This document shows positions 1 to 7,601 of a stretch of 33,546 bases of DNA, piece by piece. Each line of letters begins with the position of its first letter. Position 1 is the first letter of the stretch. The DNA is taken from assembly GCA_031422315.1 (NCBI GenBank), contig JANOQN010000060.1, positions 1 through 33,546 on the forward strand, given 5' to 3'. The stretch comes from JANNYA01 sp031422315. Lineage in GTDB: Bacteria > Pseudomonadota > Gammaproteobacteria > Xanthomonadales > SZUA-5. Both the position numbers and the translations under genes were made by a program. The notes beneath the pieces are model-generated. The model was not told the DNA's origin. It saw only the letters and a program-made list of their open reading frames with translations, and made no database searches.

Positions 1-255
1 CAGCATCCAGGTGCCGAGCACGTCAGATTTACTCGGCGCATTCGGGCTGCTGTAGCTGAGCGGGCAACTTTCCAGCCAGGATTGATATAGCCCAGTCGCC
101 TGCAAAAACTCGGCGAAAAATGCCAGCTGTGCGTTCGGCGTTGCGCTCGCGCTGTGATCCCATTGCACGTGAATACGTCCGCCCGGTGTGTCGACCAACA
201 TCGGATCGCAATCTTGCCTAAGTGCAATTTCTTGCCGCCTTTTTGACTCACCCAT
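1..255 (-). CDS. Transposase, N-terminal part (cut by window edge)
   Basis: Reading the minus strand from an ATG at 255 gives an open frame that starts MGESKRRQEI and runs to the left edge without a stop. It contains QWDHSASATPNAQLAFFAEF followed by TGLYQSWLESCPLSY and SPNAPSKSDVLGTWML. This pattern (short start, ATP.GQL..F.EFL, CPL.Y, N....DVLGT) is what I recall from the N-terminus of DDE transposases of the IS4/IS1380 type; the exact family is tentative. The catalytic DDE residues lie outside the window, so whether the copy is intact cannot be judged. Its 5' side lies about 90 bp from a broken sugar dehydrogenase remnant, which fits an insertion sequence that landed in or beside that gene. 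A second ATG at 201 is a possible alternative start. Confidence 0.7.
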   Translation of the reverse strand, partial: MGESKRRQEIALRQDCDPMLVDTPGGRIHVQWDHSASATPNAQLAFFAEFLQATGLYQSWLESCPLSYSSPNAPSKSDVLGTWML

Positions 256-345
256 TGGGTGATCTCCACTTTCGGGCGCGAAGCCCTGACCTGCATAGCT
301 TTGCGTGTCATTCGCTTGGGGTCAACTGCGGTTTTTATGTTTATC

Positions 346-600
346 GCACCGATATTAGTATGGAAGCAAGCCATCGCACCTTCGGGTTTGATGCTCTATC
401 GCGGCCCAATGTTTCCCCAATGGCGGGGAAATTTTTCGCCGGTGGCCTTATCAAACAGGACGTTCGCGCGAGTGCGTGATGTACGCACCGCAGATGGCGC
501 GATTTATATGCTGACCGACGAGAGCAATGGCCGCTTGTTCCGATTCGAAGCTTTGGCCGAGGCTGCAGCAGCGCCCGCAATTACCAATACGCCAAAGTAG
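346..600 (+). pseudogene. Remnant of a PQQ-dependent soluble sugar dehydrogenase (YliI-like), 3' end only
   Basis: The plus strand encodes APILVWKQAIAPSGLMLYRG and MFPQWRGNF, then VRDVRTADGAIYMLTDESNG before a TAG at 598-600. These are C-terminal motifs of the soluble aldose sugar dehydrogenase (YliI/GDH-B) family (IAPSG, FPQWRGNLF, R.RDVR..PDG..Y.LTDE). Homology jumps frame: after PQWRGNF it continues in another frame as FAGGLIKQDVR (about 427-467), then returns to the first frame at RVRDVR. About 30 residues that normally lie between these motifs are missing. The N-terminal roughly 250 residues, including the PQQ-binding part, are absent and replaced by transposase DNA. The remnant cannot make an active enzyme. 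Confidence 0.7.
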
Positions 601-664
601 TCTAGAGGCTGTCAATTAACCTTGCTAAGGCTACAAGATGAGACGTACAAGTCAAAAGCGGCCG

Positions 665-2773
665 CTATTTCGGCGCTTGTATCTTTTCCGACTGCAAAGG
701 CGCCTCATCCAAGTAATCGCGAATATTCGGCAAGATTGGCATAGCGTCGCGCGGGGTTAGCAGGCTGCGGTTGTTTTGCGCGTTGACTTGTTCGTCGCGT
801 ATTTGGGTGTATTTGCCGTAGCTTATGGCATCTTCGGTAATCGCATCGCGGGCGATGGTTGGCTTGATAAATACCAGCAAATTGCGGCGATTGACGTTGC
901 TGCTGCGCGTTTTGAATAGCTCGCCGATGATCGGAATTTTACCCAGGCCCGGCACGCGTGATTCGGTTTCACGCACTTCGTTGCTGGTCAAACCGCCTAA
1001 CACCAACATGCCGCCGTCACGAACTATCGCTTGGGTGCTGAGCTTTCTGGTATTGGTGATCAAATCGCTGGCGCCCTGCACGTTCGGTGCAAGCGAGGAA
1101 ACTTCCAGCTCAATCTCCATGCGCACCGCTGTGCCTTCATTGATATGCGGCGTAACTACGAGTTTTAGGCCGACTTCTTTGCGATCAATGGTTTGAAAGG
1201 GATTGATCAGCCCAGAGCTTTGTTGGCCGGTATTCGGATCGGTGCCGGTGCCGCCGGTGCTAGAACCTGCCTGAAAACGACCGGTTAAAAACGGCACCTC
1301 TTGGCCAACGCTGAGCGAAGCTTTTTGATGATCGAGCGCAATCGTGGAAGGCTGGCTGAGCACATTGCCTTTGCCATCGCTGGCGAGCGCACTAGCGAGC
1401 GCGCCAAGCTGGATGATTTCGGTGTTTGAACCGGGCAGCTTCACTGAACCTAAAATATAGCCAATGTTTAATCCGGCCGAGCCGGCCAACGCGCCTAAGC
1501 CGGTAGCCGGATTGGCAAGCGCGCCTTGGGTGTTGACAATGCCTGGGCCGGGGCTAGGGAAATTGGTGCCGCCAATCAAGCCGCGATCGTTAAAATCATT
1601 GTCAGTGCCTTGCCACTGAATGCCCAGCTGCTTGGCTTTTTCATCGCTGACTTCCGCAACAATCGCCTCAATCAAAACCTGTGCACGGCGAATATCGAGC
1701 TGGCGCACGAGTGATTTAAGCTCCTTCAAAACCGCAGGCGGCGCGGTAATAATCAGCGCGTTAGTTTCTTTGTGCGCTTGAATGACCGTCGATGAGCCGG
1801 TATTTCCGCTTGCACCGCCCGCTGCCGCGCCCGCTCCGCTGAGCGGAGCTCCGCCCGGTGCGCGCGAGCCTTGCAGCACGCCTTCTAGAATACCAACCAG
1901 CGTTTCCGCGTCAGCGTAGCGCAAATAGACCACTTCCATCGAACCAGAACCCGCCAGTGGCGTGTCTAAACTTGCCAACAATGCTCGAAATTTGAGCCGT
2001 CGATTGCGATCACCGGAAATGAGTACCGAATTAGTGCGCTCATCCGCCACCACTTTTTGCGGATTCGCATCCCCGCCTGCGGCCAAACCGTTGAGCGTGC
2101 GCACGATTTCAGTCGCATTGGCATTATTGAGCGGTACGATTTCCACATCGGCCTGCGATGCCATATCAATACGGCGAATAATCTCGACCATGCGGACAAT
2201 ATTGCTGCCACGATCAGCAATCACCAAGCTCGACGATGCCGGGTGCGCGATCAGCTGCGCGCTGGGGGATTTTAATGGATTCAGCAGCTGCACGATTTCA
2301 GCCGGTGAAACGTGTTTAAGCTCAACGATCTGCGTGCGCATTTCATCCGACATCGCCATGCCCAAACCCACTGCGCCATCGCTTGCGGCCTGCGATTCCG
2401 GCATCACGCGTATGGCGGTGCCCGCATCAATCGCGACAAATCCATTGACCCGCAGCACGGATAGGAACAACTGATACAGTTCGGTTTTGCTGAGCGGTTG
2501 GCTACTGACGACATTGACTTTACCCTGCACGCGCGGGTCAACGATGAATGTTTTGCCGGTGATTTCGCTCACCGTGGCAATTAACACGTTGATATCGGCG
2601 TCTTTAAGATTCAGCGTATGCGGCGCGCCATCGGCAGCATCTGCTGATAGTGTCGCTGGCAAGCCAATCGATAGCAGCGCCAAAGCGAACGCGCCGGCAA
2701 GCGGTAAGGCACGCAGTCTTGGCGTAAGTTCTACAGATTTGAGTTTAGTTAAGTCAGACAGCACAAAACGCAC
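665..2773 (-). CDS. gspD: Type II secretion system secretin GspD
   Basis: Forms the multimeric outer-membrane channel of the type II secretion system. The 702-aa product has a signal-peptide-like stretch at about residues 20-45, then N0 (LNLKDADINVLIATVSEITG), repeated N1-N3 modules with GSN/VISGD-type motifs, a Gly/Ser/Ala-rich linker (about 315-330), and the secretin domain with VPFLTG, LKLVVTPHI and LGGL motifs. The length fits GspD (about 650-750 aa). The only plausible start is GTG at 2773, with no clear Shine-Dalgarno. No other gsp gene is in the window: gspE is not downstream (a dehydrogenase remnant and transposase are there) and no gspC lies upstream. The gene is therefore an orphan here; its partners must be elsewhere or lost. 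Confidence 0.95.
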   Translation of the reverse strand: MRFVLSDLTKLKSVELTPRLRALPLAGAFALALLSIGLPATLSADAADGAPHTLNLKDADINVLIATVSEITGKTFIVDPRVQGKVNVVSSQPLSKTELYQLFLSVLRVNGFVAIDAGTAIRVMPESQAASDGAVGLGMAMSDEMRTQIVELKHVSPAEIVQLLNPLKSPSAQLIAHPASSSLVIADRGSNIVRMVEIIRRIDMASQADVEIVPLNNANATEIVRTLNGLAAGGDANPQKVVADERTNSVLISGDRNRRLKFRALLASLDTPLAGSGSMEVVYLRYADAETLVGILEGVLQGSRAPGGAPLSGAGAAAGGASGNTGSSTVIQAHKETNALIITAPPAVLKELKSLVRQLDIRRAQVLIEAIVAEVSDEKAKQLGIQWQGTDNDFNDRGLIGGTNFPSPGPGIVNTQGALANPATGLGALAGSAGLNIGYILGSVKLPGSNTEIIQLGALASALASDGKGNVLSQPSTIALDHQKASLSVGQEVPFLTGRFQAGSSTGGTGTDPNTGQQSSGLINPFQTIDRKEVGLKLVVTPHINEGTAVRMEIELEVSSLAPNVQGASDLITNTRKLSTQAIVRDGGMLVLGGLTSNEVRETESRVPGLGKIPIIGELFKTRSSNVNRRNLLVFIKPTIARDAITEDAISYGKYTQIRDEQVNAQNNRSLLTPRDAMPILPNIRDYLDEAPLQSEKIQAPK

Positions 2774-3104
2774 CGAGCGGTTAGGTTGCTACACAATAAC
2801 CGATTTGATAGGTAAAAAACTACCTTGGCTTTATGAACTAGCTCGCTGCCTAACCAATTATTTGATAGATGTTAAGAAGCGCATGACTCCTATCGATCAA
2901 CTCGCGCAAACGTATCGAAGGCAAAGGCACTTCAGGGCCACCACGGCGCACCGTGATGGGCAGCTAGTCAGCGGCGCCGGGCGTAGCGAGCTAACTCTTA
3001 AACATATCGCGCCAAAATATAAGTGTAGATCGTGCGAAAAATCTGCAATGAAATTGCGCACGCTGCGGTCTAAGCTGTGCTTTCCCCATTCGATAAGAGA
3101 CCCT
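2774..3104. other. 331-bp divergent intergenic region between gspD and the YHS gene
   Basis: No convincing coding sequence. The frame of the downstream YHS gene happens to stay open leftwards through this stretch, but it has no suitable start and no protein-like content. The region should hold the promoters of both neighbours. I see a small hairpin (CACGG at 2942-2946 with CCGTG at 2951-2955) followed by a G+C-rich stretch, and an inverted pair GGTA/TACC around 2810-2822. Neither can be tied to a function by eye. Confidence 0.4.
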
Positions 3105-3581
3105 ATGAAACGCATGCTGCAGTCCATACTCAAAACATTTGCGCTCACGCTGGTGCTGGTAAGCACGGCACTGATCAGCGCTCCTGCCCAAGCTAAGACT
3201 AGTCCAGTCTACACCGGCTATTTTAGCGACAAAGCCGTCAGCGGCTATGACGTAGTGGCGTACTTTACCGATGGCAAGCCTATTGAGGGTGATTCGAAGT
3301 ATTCACATACGCACGCGGGTGCGACTTGGCTTTTTAGCTCAGCGGCGCATCGCGATTTATTTATCGCGGACCCTGCGAAATACAGCCCGCAATACGGTGG
3401 CTATTGCGCTTGGGCGGTCAGCCAAGGCAAAACGGCGTCGGCGGATCCGGCCTTTTGGAAGATTGTTGACGGCAAGCTGTACTTAAATTACGACGCCGAC
3501 GTACAGAAAAAATGGGAAATGGATATCCCGAATTTTATTCAGGCAGCGAATAAAAGCTGGCCCGAATTGATAAATGAATAA
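3105..3581 (+). CDS. Periplasmic YHS-domain protein
   Basis: 158-aa protein with a clear signal peptide (MKRMLQS, hydrophobic core, cleavage near SAPAQA|KT). The mature part carries a YHS-type domain: SGYDVVAYFTDGKPIEGDSK, TWLFSSAAHRDLFIADPAKY, PQYGGYCAWAVSQGK. In this family the domain is thought to bind metal or a small ligand; the exact role is unknown. I chose the ATG at 3105 because it begins the signal peptide and is preceded by AAGAGA. A longer in-frame extension to the left looks non-coding. The DoxX-family membrane gene starts 6 bp after the stop, so the two are probably one transcript, a pairing seen in other proteobacteria. Confidence 0.85.
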   Translation: MKRMLQSILKTFALTLVLVSTALISAPAQAKTSPVYTGYFSDKAVSGYDVVAYFTDGKPIEGDSKYSHTHAGATWLFSSAAHRDLFIADPAKYSPQYGGYCAWAVSQGKTASADPAFWKIVDGKLYLNYDADVQKKWEMDIPNFIQAANKSWPELINE

Positions 3582-3587
3582 CTGACG

Positions 3588-4040
3588 ATGAAAACCAAAC
3601 TTCCCTATCCGCAAATGGCGCTGAGCCTATACATTGCCATCATTTTCATTCAATCGTTGTTTTTCAAATTTTCTGATGCCCCAGATACTCAACATATCTT
3701 CGGCACGCTAGATGCCTGGGCTGGCGCATATGGCTTTCCAGGACTATTTAATCGCGGTGGCATTTTTAGCGCCATCGTGATCGGCTCGGCGGAACTCGTT
3801 GCTTCGACGCTTTTGCTGCTTGGCTTTATTTCAAAGCTAAAGCACTTGCGCCCGATCGGCGCGCTGATGGCGTTGTGCATTATCAGCGGTGCGATTTTTT
3901 TCCACTTGTTTACGCCGTTGGGTGTGCAGGTCAATAACGATGGCGGCTTGTTGTTTGGCCTAGCCTGCGGAGTTTGGCTTAGTGCGCTAATTATATTGGT
4001 ACTGGATCGATACTTATTGCTTGACTTAATTAGGCGCTGA
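3588..4040 (+). CDS. DoxX-family integral membrane protein
   Basis: 150-aa hydrophobic protein with four likely transmembrane helices (about 10-27, 60-82, 88-108, 118-140). An early helix with SLFFKFSDAP, a central helix with an acidic residue (SAELVASTLLLLGF) and a third helix containing a GAL.AL-type stretch are typical of the DoxX/DoxD-like superfamily. DoxX-like proteins are inner-membrane proteins linked in some bacteria to thiol or quinone redox chemistry; no function can be assigned here. The start lies 6 bp after the YHS gene stop, and the transcript probably ends at the hairpin at 4059-4091. Confidence 0.8.
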   Translation: MKTKLPYPQMALSLYIAIIFIQSLFFKFSDAPDTQHIFGTLDAWAGAYGFPGLFNRGGIFSAIVIGSAELVASTLLLLGFISKLKHLRPIGALMALCIISGAIFFHLFTPLGVQVNNDGGLLFGLACGVWLSALIILVLDRYLLLDLIRR

Positions 4041-4058
4041 TTGTCAGTCCCAAATTGC

Positions 4059-4091
4059 GGCTCAGGTAACGTTGTTTGTGTTACCTGAGCC
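4059..4091. terminator. Perfect 12-bp inverted repeat between convergent genes (candidate bidirectional terminator)
   Basis: GGCTCAGGTAAC (4059-4070) is followed by a 9-nt loop and its exact reverse complement GTTACCTGAGCC (4080-4091). It sits where the DoxX gene (plus) and the membrane-protein operon (minus) converge, and covers the stop codon of the latter. There is no long U-tract on either side, so it may act as a weak intrinsic terminator or as a 3' RNA-stabilising hairpin. Confidence 0.65.
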
Positions 4092-4478
4092 CCACAAAAT
4101 GAGCGCAATGTAGATTGAGCCAAATACAACGCCTGGGGCAATCGCCAGCCAAGGCCGCGTATTGCCAAGCGCGGAATGCAGCGCAAAAGGCAGCAATATG
4201 ATTGACGCAAAGCTTAGCGAAAACGTCCAGATTCGCCCAAGTTGAAAACCGGCAAAGCATCTGTGCAAGGCTAGTACAACATGGCGCAGCGCAATAGTGG
4301 AGAGCACCGCATAGCTGCCTTGCGCAATACCCGCGCGCAGGCTTTGCGCGCCACTTTCGTGCCGATGCACCCAGCAAGCCCAGCTACCATAAACCGCAAA
4401 TGCCAATAACGGCGCCAGCCAACTCAGCGCTAAATTGAGGCGCTCTCTTAATTTTTTTGAGAAGTTTCGCGCGGCCAC
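4062..4478 (-). CDS. Small integral membrane protein of unknown function
   Basis: 138-aa product with a basic N-terminus (about ten basic residues in the first 13) and four likely transmembrane helices: LALSWLAPLLAFAVYG, a middle helix around YAVLSTIALRHVVLAL, FSLSFASIILLPFALHSALG, and WLAIAPGVVFGSIYIALILW. I do not recognise the family. The GTG start at 4478 lies inside the 3' end of the NRDE gene (31-bp overlap), so it is the last gene of the minus-strand operon and probably translationally coupled. The overlap and the membrane pattern support a real gene, but the start is uncertain. Confidence 0.6.
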   Translation of the reverse strand: MAARNFSKKLRERLNLALSWLAPLLAFAVYGSWACWVHRHESGAQSLRAGIAQGSYAVLSTIALRHVVLALHRCFAGFQLGRIWTFSLSFASIILLPFALHSALGNTRPWLAIAPGVVFGSIYIALILWGSGNTNNVT

Positions 4479-5230
4479 GATTGCGTGTGCTCGGGTAAGG
4501 TTGGATGGGCGCGGTCAAGCGCGAGTAGCGCCTGTGCATTCCAATAGCGCATTTGCGTCAGGCTTTGCCCAAGCACAACTTGGCAGATGCTTTTGGTGTG
4601 GGTATAGGGCCGATCCACTAGAATGTCGCTGCGTGCGGTATCGACCTGCTGCTGCAAATGCAGGCCGCCAAAAATTTCCAGGCTCGCGCGCTGTGCATCT
4701 TCCGACAACGGTAAATGTGCTGCGACAAATGCATCGAAACATTGCTGGCGATACGCGATGACCGAATCAGTGCGCTCGGCTGATGAGCTGATAAAAAACG
4801 CGCGTGCGGTAACCGATTCAATGGCTGTGCGCCAGCTAGCGGTGTGGCCGTTCCACTGCAACAGCGCCAGCTGATCCGCCGCTACCAGCACCAAATCAAA
4901 AGGGCTGTAGCGCTCCCACGTTTGCGCCTGTGCCATCGCCAATACGTGCTCAAAAGCGCCGTGCTGGATGAGTGCTGGGACTATGCCACCGCGCGAACTT
5001 GCCAAAGCCAATGCTGGCTCGTGGTAGCGATTGAGCAGCGCTAGCGCAACGCCGTGCGCGTTTGCCGCGATCCAACTGCCACCGGATTGCAGATCAACCG
5101 GATAGGCTATGTGCGTGCTCGGCCCTTCAATGTGATTTAGCGAGCCTCGCTCCGGGCGCGCCTTGGCTTCATCGCGATTCATGGTCAGTATTCGCTGCGA
5201 TCCAAGCGCGAAAAGGCTTAGGCTACACAT
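4448..5230 (-). CDS. NRDE-family (TANGO2-like) protein
   Basis: 260-aa protein starting MCSLSLF with the NRDE motif shortly after (MNRDEAKARPE), followed by GGSWIAANAHGVALALLNR. This is the hallmark of the NRDE/TANGO2 family, whose members keep a cysteine right after the initiator Met, as here (Cys2), suggesting an Ntn-hydrolase-like fold. TANGO2 homologues have been linked to haem movement in animals and some bacteria; whether that applies here is unknown. I chose the ATG at 5230 so that Cys2 is at the N-terminus; upstream in-frame sequence is unlike the family. It begins 13 bp after the DinB-like gene and overlaps the next membrane gene by 31 bp. Confidence 0.85.
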   Translation of the reverse strand: MCSLSLFALGSQRILTMNRDEAKARPERGSLNHIEGPSTHIAYPVDLQSGGSWIAANAHGVALALLNRYHEPALALASSRGGIVPALIQHGAFEHVLAMAQAQTWERYSPFDLVLVAADQLALLQWNGHTASWRTAIESVTARAFFISSSAERTDSVIAYRQQCFDAFVAAHLPLSEDAQRASLEIFGGLHLQQQVDTARSDILVDRPYTHTKSICQVVLGQSLTQMRYWNAQALLALDRAHPTLPEHTQSWPRETSQKN

Positions 5231-5243
5231 GGCTATGCATCGG

Positions 5244-5762
5244 CTAAGCTGCTTTGTTGCGCAGAAAACTCGCGGTACACGGCGCAATTCCAATATGTGC
5301 GGGCAGCTGCAAGCCTTCACGGCTCAACAGCAGCTTGGTGTAAGCGGCGTGGTGAATCGTGTGGTTGATCAAATACAAAATTTCCCGCGCAAAGCTCGAG
5401 CGAAACTCGCCATTTTCAGTGTGCGAACAGGAAATTTCCGCACGCACCAGCACGGCATCGGTTAAACAACTTGGGTCAAACCCTGCGATCCAAGCTGCCA
5501 GCGATTGCACGGCTATCTCGCCCTGCTCGACATCATGTTCAATGACGCTGTCGCGGCTGCGCTGGTTGTAATCAATCAAGGCTGTGCCGGCGATCAGCTC
5601 GACGTTTTTAAGCGCGTTAAAGTGATCAATGATATGACGCACATGACGACCGACTCCGACGCTTTGATAGAGCCGAATGCGCTCACTAGGCGCGGCGTTC
5701 GCAAGCACTGTAAAAATAGCGCCAATCTGCGCGCGTGCCTCTTCTAGAGCATCAAGCAGCAT
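5244..5762 (-). CDS. DinB-like metal-binding four-helix protein
   Basis: 172-aa helical protein. The spacing of histidines (GRHVRHIIDHF near residue 40 and NHTIHHAAY near residue 140) matches the DinB/YfiT-like superfamily, where a three-His site binds a metal and members act as thiol-dependent transferases or hydrolases of unknown substrate. The start is ATG at 5762: it begins a natural MLLDALEEA helix and overlaps the stop of the upstream acyltransferase gene by 11 bp, implying coupled translation. The NRDE gene follows 13 bp later. The specific substrate cannot be read from the sequence. Confidence 0.7.
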   Translation of the reverse strand: MLLDALEEARAQIGAIFTVLANAAPSERIRLYQSVGVGRHVRHIIDHFNALKNVELIAGTALIDYNQRSRDSVIEHDVEQGEIAVQSLAAWIAGFDPSCLTDAVLVRAEISCSHTENGEFRSSFAREILYLINHTIHHAAYTKLLLSREGLQLPAHIGIAPCTASFLRNKAA

Positions 5763-7551
5763 TGAGCTTAACCTCGTGCAACGCGTTGAATTCGGCGGCA
5801 CCCTGTTCGCCTAAATAACGGCTGATGTAGCGCTGTGGCGCGACCCGTAAATCAACCAGAATGAGGCCGTCGAGCGACTGGTTAAAGCCGTGATTGACGG
5901 TGAATGAAACAAATTTGCCGTTCAACGCCAGATAGTGGTGTATCAATACCGGAATACTTCGACCGGCATCCAATCTGCCCAGCAGCTTGTTGATGATCGG
6001 CACGTCAGATAGCGAAGCGATCAAGCTGGCATCCCATGAGCGTTTGCGCACTGGCAGGGGCGAATTTGCTCGCACGCCGGTGCGAATCGAATCGTGCGCG
6101 CCATAGTGGTACAAAAACGAATCCGCCAAAATCGCGCGGCTCAGCGCGGAATACTGTTTGGAGATGCTGACGCAGCCAAACAGCGTGTGGTAGCCAGGAT
6201 TTTGTGTAATAAAAAAGCCAATGCCTTTCCACAACAAATCCAAGGTGCGCGGATGCCGCTGATAGGCGGGCGCGACGAATGAGCGCCCGACTTCGATTGA
6301 CCGGCCTAGTGAGCGCACGAAGCCTTCATCATATTCGTACAAAGAGCGGCTGTAGAGCGCACGAATGCCGCGCGCTTCAACCAATTCGTCGGCTTTGGCA
6401 ATGCGATAGCCACCGACAATTTGCTGCGCGCGCTGATCCCAAATCCATAGATGCCAGTAATGTGCATCAAACTGATCCTCATCAAGCGCTTGACCGGTGC
6501 CTTCCTCGACTTCCCGAAAGGTTCGCTCCCTGGTGATTGCCAGCTGCTCCATGACGCAGCCCAATGCTGCATGCGGCGCGCAATAGGCGAAAAAATCAGC
6601 GTGATTGGCCACTTGATACGGACTCAAGCGATCATGCTGTGCTTGCAGCTGGGTTGCCGGCACGTCCGCGCGGATAGCACTGAGCTTCGCTGTAGAACTC
6701 GACGGTGCAAGCGCATGCGTGGGCTGATCGGCGAGCCGTTCGCAGCATAGGCGCAAATACTGCGTCACCGCTTTGCCATCGTTGATTGTTGTGAAATCCG
6801 AGGGTTCAATGAGCGCGCCAATATTGGCACGCACCTTGGAATGCTGCTTGGCTAGCAGTGCTCTGGGCAACAGGGCGGTTCGCAAACGTGGGTGAATCCA
6901 GGCCGATAGATAGAAAGCGATCGAGTTGCGTCCATGTAGAAAAATCGGCAGGCAGCTGGCTTTGTGTTTGAGCACTAAGCGACCGATCAGCGCGTTCCAC
7001 GGCGCATCATGCAGCTGCAAACTAGGAAGCTCCAAACTTGCTACCGTGCCAGCCGGAAACACGAGCGCTGCGCCGCCAGAGCCAATATGTTTGCTTAAAC
7101 CTCGGATGCCGCTGCTATTGGCCTGCTCGCGATTCGCACTCAATACATCGACACCGATAAAAACGTCCTTGAACTCTGGAAAGATGTGCAATAGCTCATT
7201 GGTGAGCACCTTGAGATCAGGGCGAACGCGCAGCAATAAACGGGTCAGCAGCATGCCTTCAAGCGCGCCAAACGGGTGGTTCGCGACAATCATTAGCGGG
7301 CCCGCCTCTGGCAGCTGCGCTAGCCTTTCGGGGTGCTCCAAATCAAGCTGCACATGCATCATATGATCCAGCGCAAAATCAAGCAGGGCCTTCGCTGGAT
7401 TGGCTTCTACGCCGGGGCGTCCGGCATCGAGCCAGCCTTGATAGATGCCTTGAACACCATCGAGCCGAGTTAACTTAGTGAGTAGCCCGCGCAGCATCGG
7501 GTTTTTAATCGGCAGGTCAAGCAATGGGCGTTGTTTGTTTGGCTTAGGCAT
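5752..7551 (-). CDS. Two-domain acyltransferase, OlsF-like (candidate ornithine or other aminolipid synthase)
   Basis: 599-aa fusion. Residues about 20-280 are a PlsC/LPLAT-type O-acyltransferase: NHPFGALEG at 91-99 (the NHP..x.E active-site block), FPAGTV at 165-170, LPIFLHGRNS at 201-210. Residues about 325-590 are a hemolysin/GNAT-type N-acyltransferase resembling OlsB (RERTFREVEEGTG, WHLWIWD, VGGYRI, SIEVGRSFVAPAYQ). The same order and combination occur in bifunctional OlsF, where the C-terminal half N-acylates ornithine with a 3-hydroxyacyl chain and the N-terminal half adds the second chain. The amino acid used here is not certain; glycine or another headgroup is possible. The ATP-grasp gene ends 50 bp upstream and the DinB-like gene overlaps the end. 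Confidence 0.75.
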   Translation of the reverse strand: MPKPNKQRPLLDLPIKNPMLRGLLTKLTRLDGVQGIYQGWLDAGRPGVEANPAKALLDFALDHMMHVQLDLEHPERLAQLPEAGPLMIVANHPFGALEGMLLTRLLLRVRPDLKVLTNELLHIFPEFKDVFIGVDVLSANREQANSSGIRGLSKHIGSGGAALVFPAGTVASLELPSLQLHDAPWNALIGRLVLKHKASCLPIFLHGRNSIAFYLSAWIHPRLRTALLPRALLAKQHSKVRANIGALIEPSDFTTINDGKAVTQYLRLCCERLADQPTHALAPSSSTAKLSAIRADVPATQLQAQHDRLSPYQVANHADFFAYCAPHAALGCVMEQLAITRERTFREVEEGTGQALDEDQFDAHYWHLWIWDQRAQQIVGGYRIAKADELVEARGIRALYSRSLYEYDEGFVRSLGRSIEVGRSFVAPAYQRHPRTLDLLWKGIGFFITQNPGYHTLFGCVSISKQYSALSRAILADSFLYHYGAHDSIRTGVRANSPLPVRKRSWDASLIASLSDVPIINKLLGRLDAGRSIPVLIHHYLALNGKFVSFTVNHGFNQSLDGLILVDLRVAPQRYISRYLGEQGAAEFNALHEVKLNAA

Positions 7552-7601
7552 GTCTGGGGGCTTTGATTGTGTTGATTAGGCATGTCGAGTGTTGTTCAAT
7601 T

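Noticed and set aside
1962..2474. 170-codon open frame on the plus strand inside gspD
   Set aside because: It is antisense to strongly conserved secretin sequence, and its product has no recognisable domain.
2487..3104. Long in-frame extension upstream of the YHS gene, overlapping the gspD 5' end on the opposite strand
   Set aside because: It is antisense to gspD at its left end and non-protein-like in the intergenic part. The signal peptide at 3105 marks the real start.
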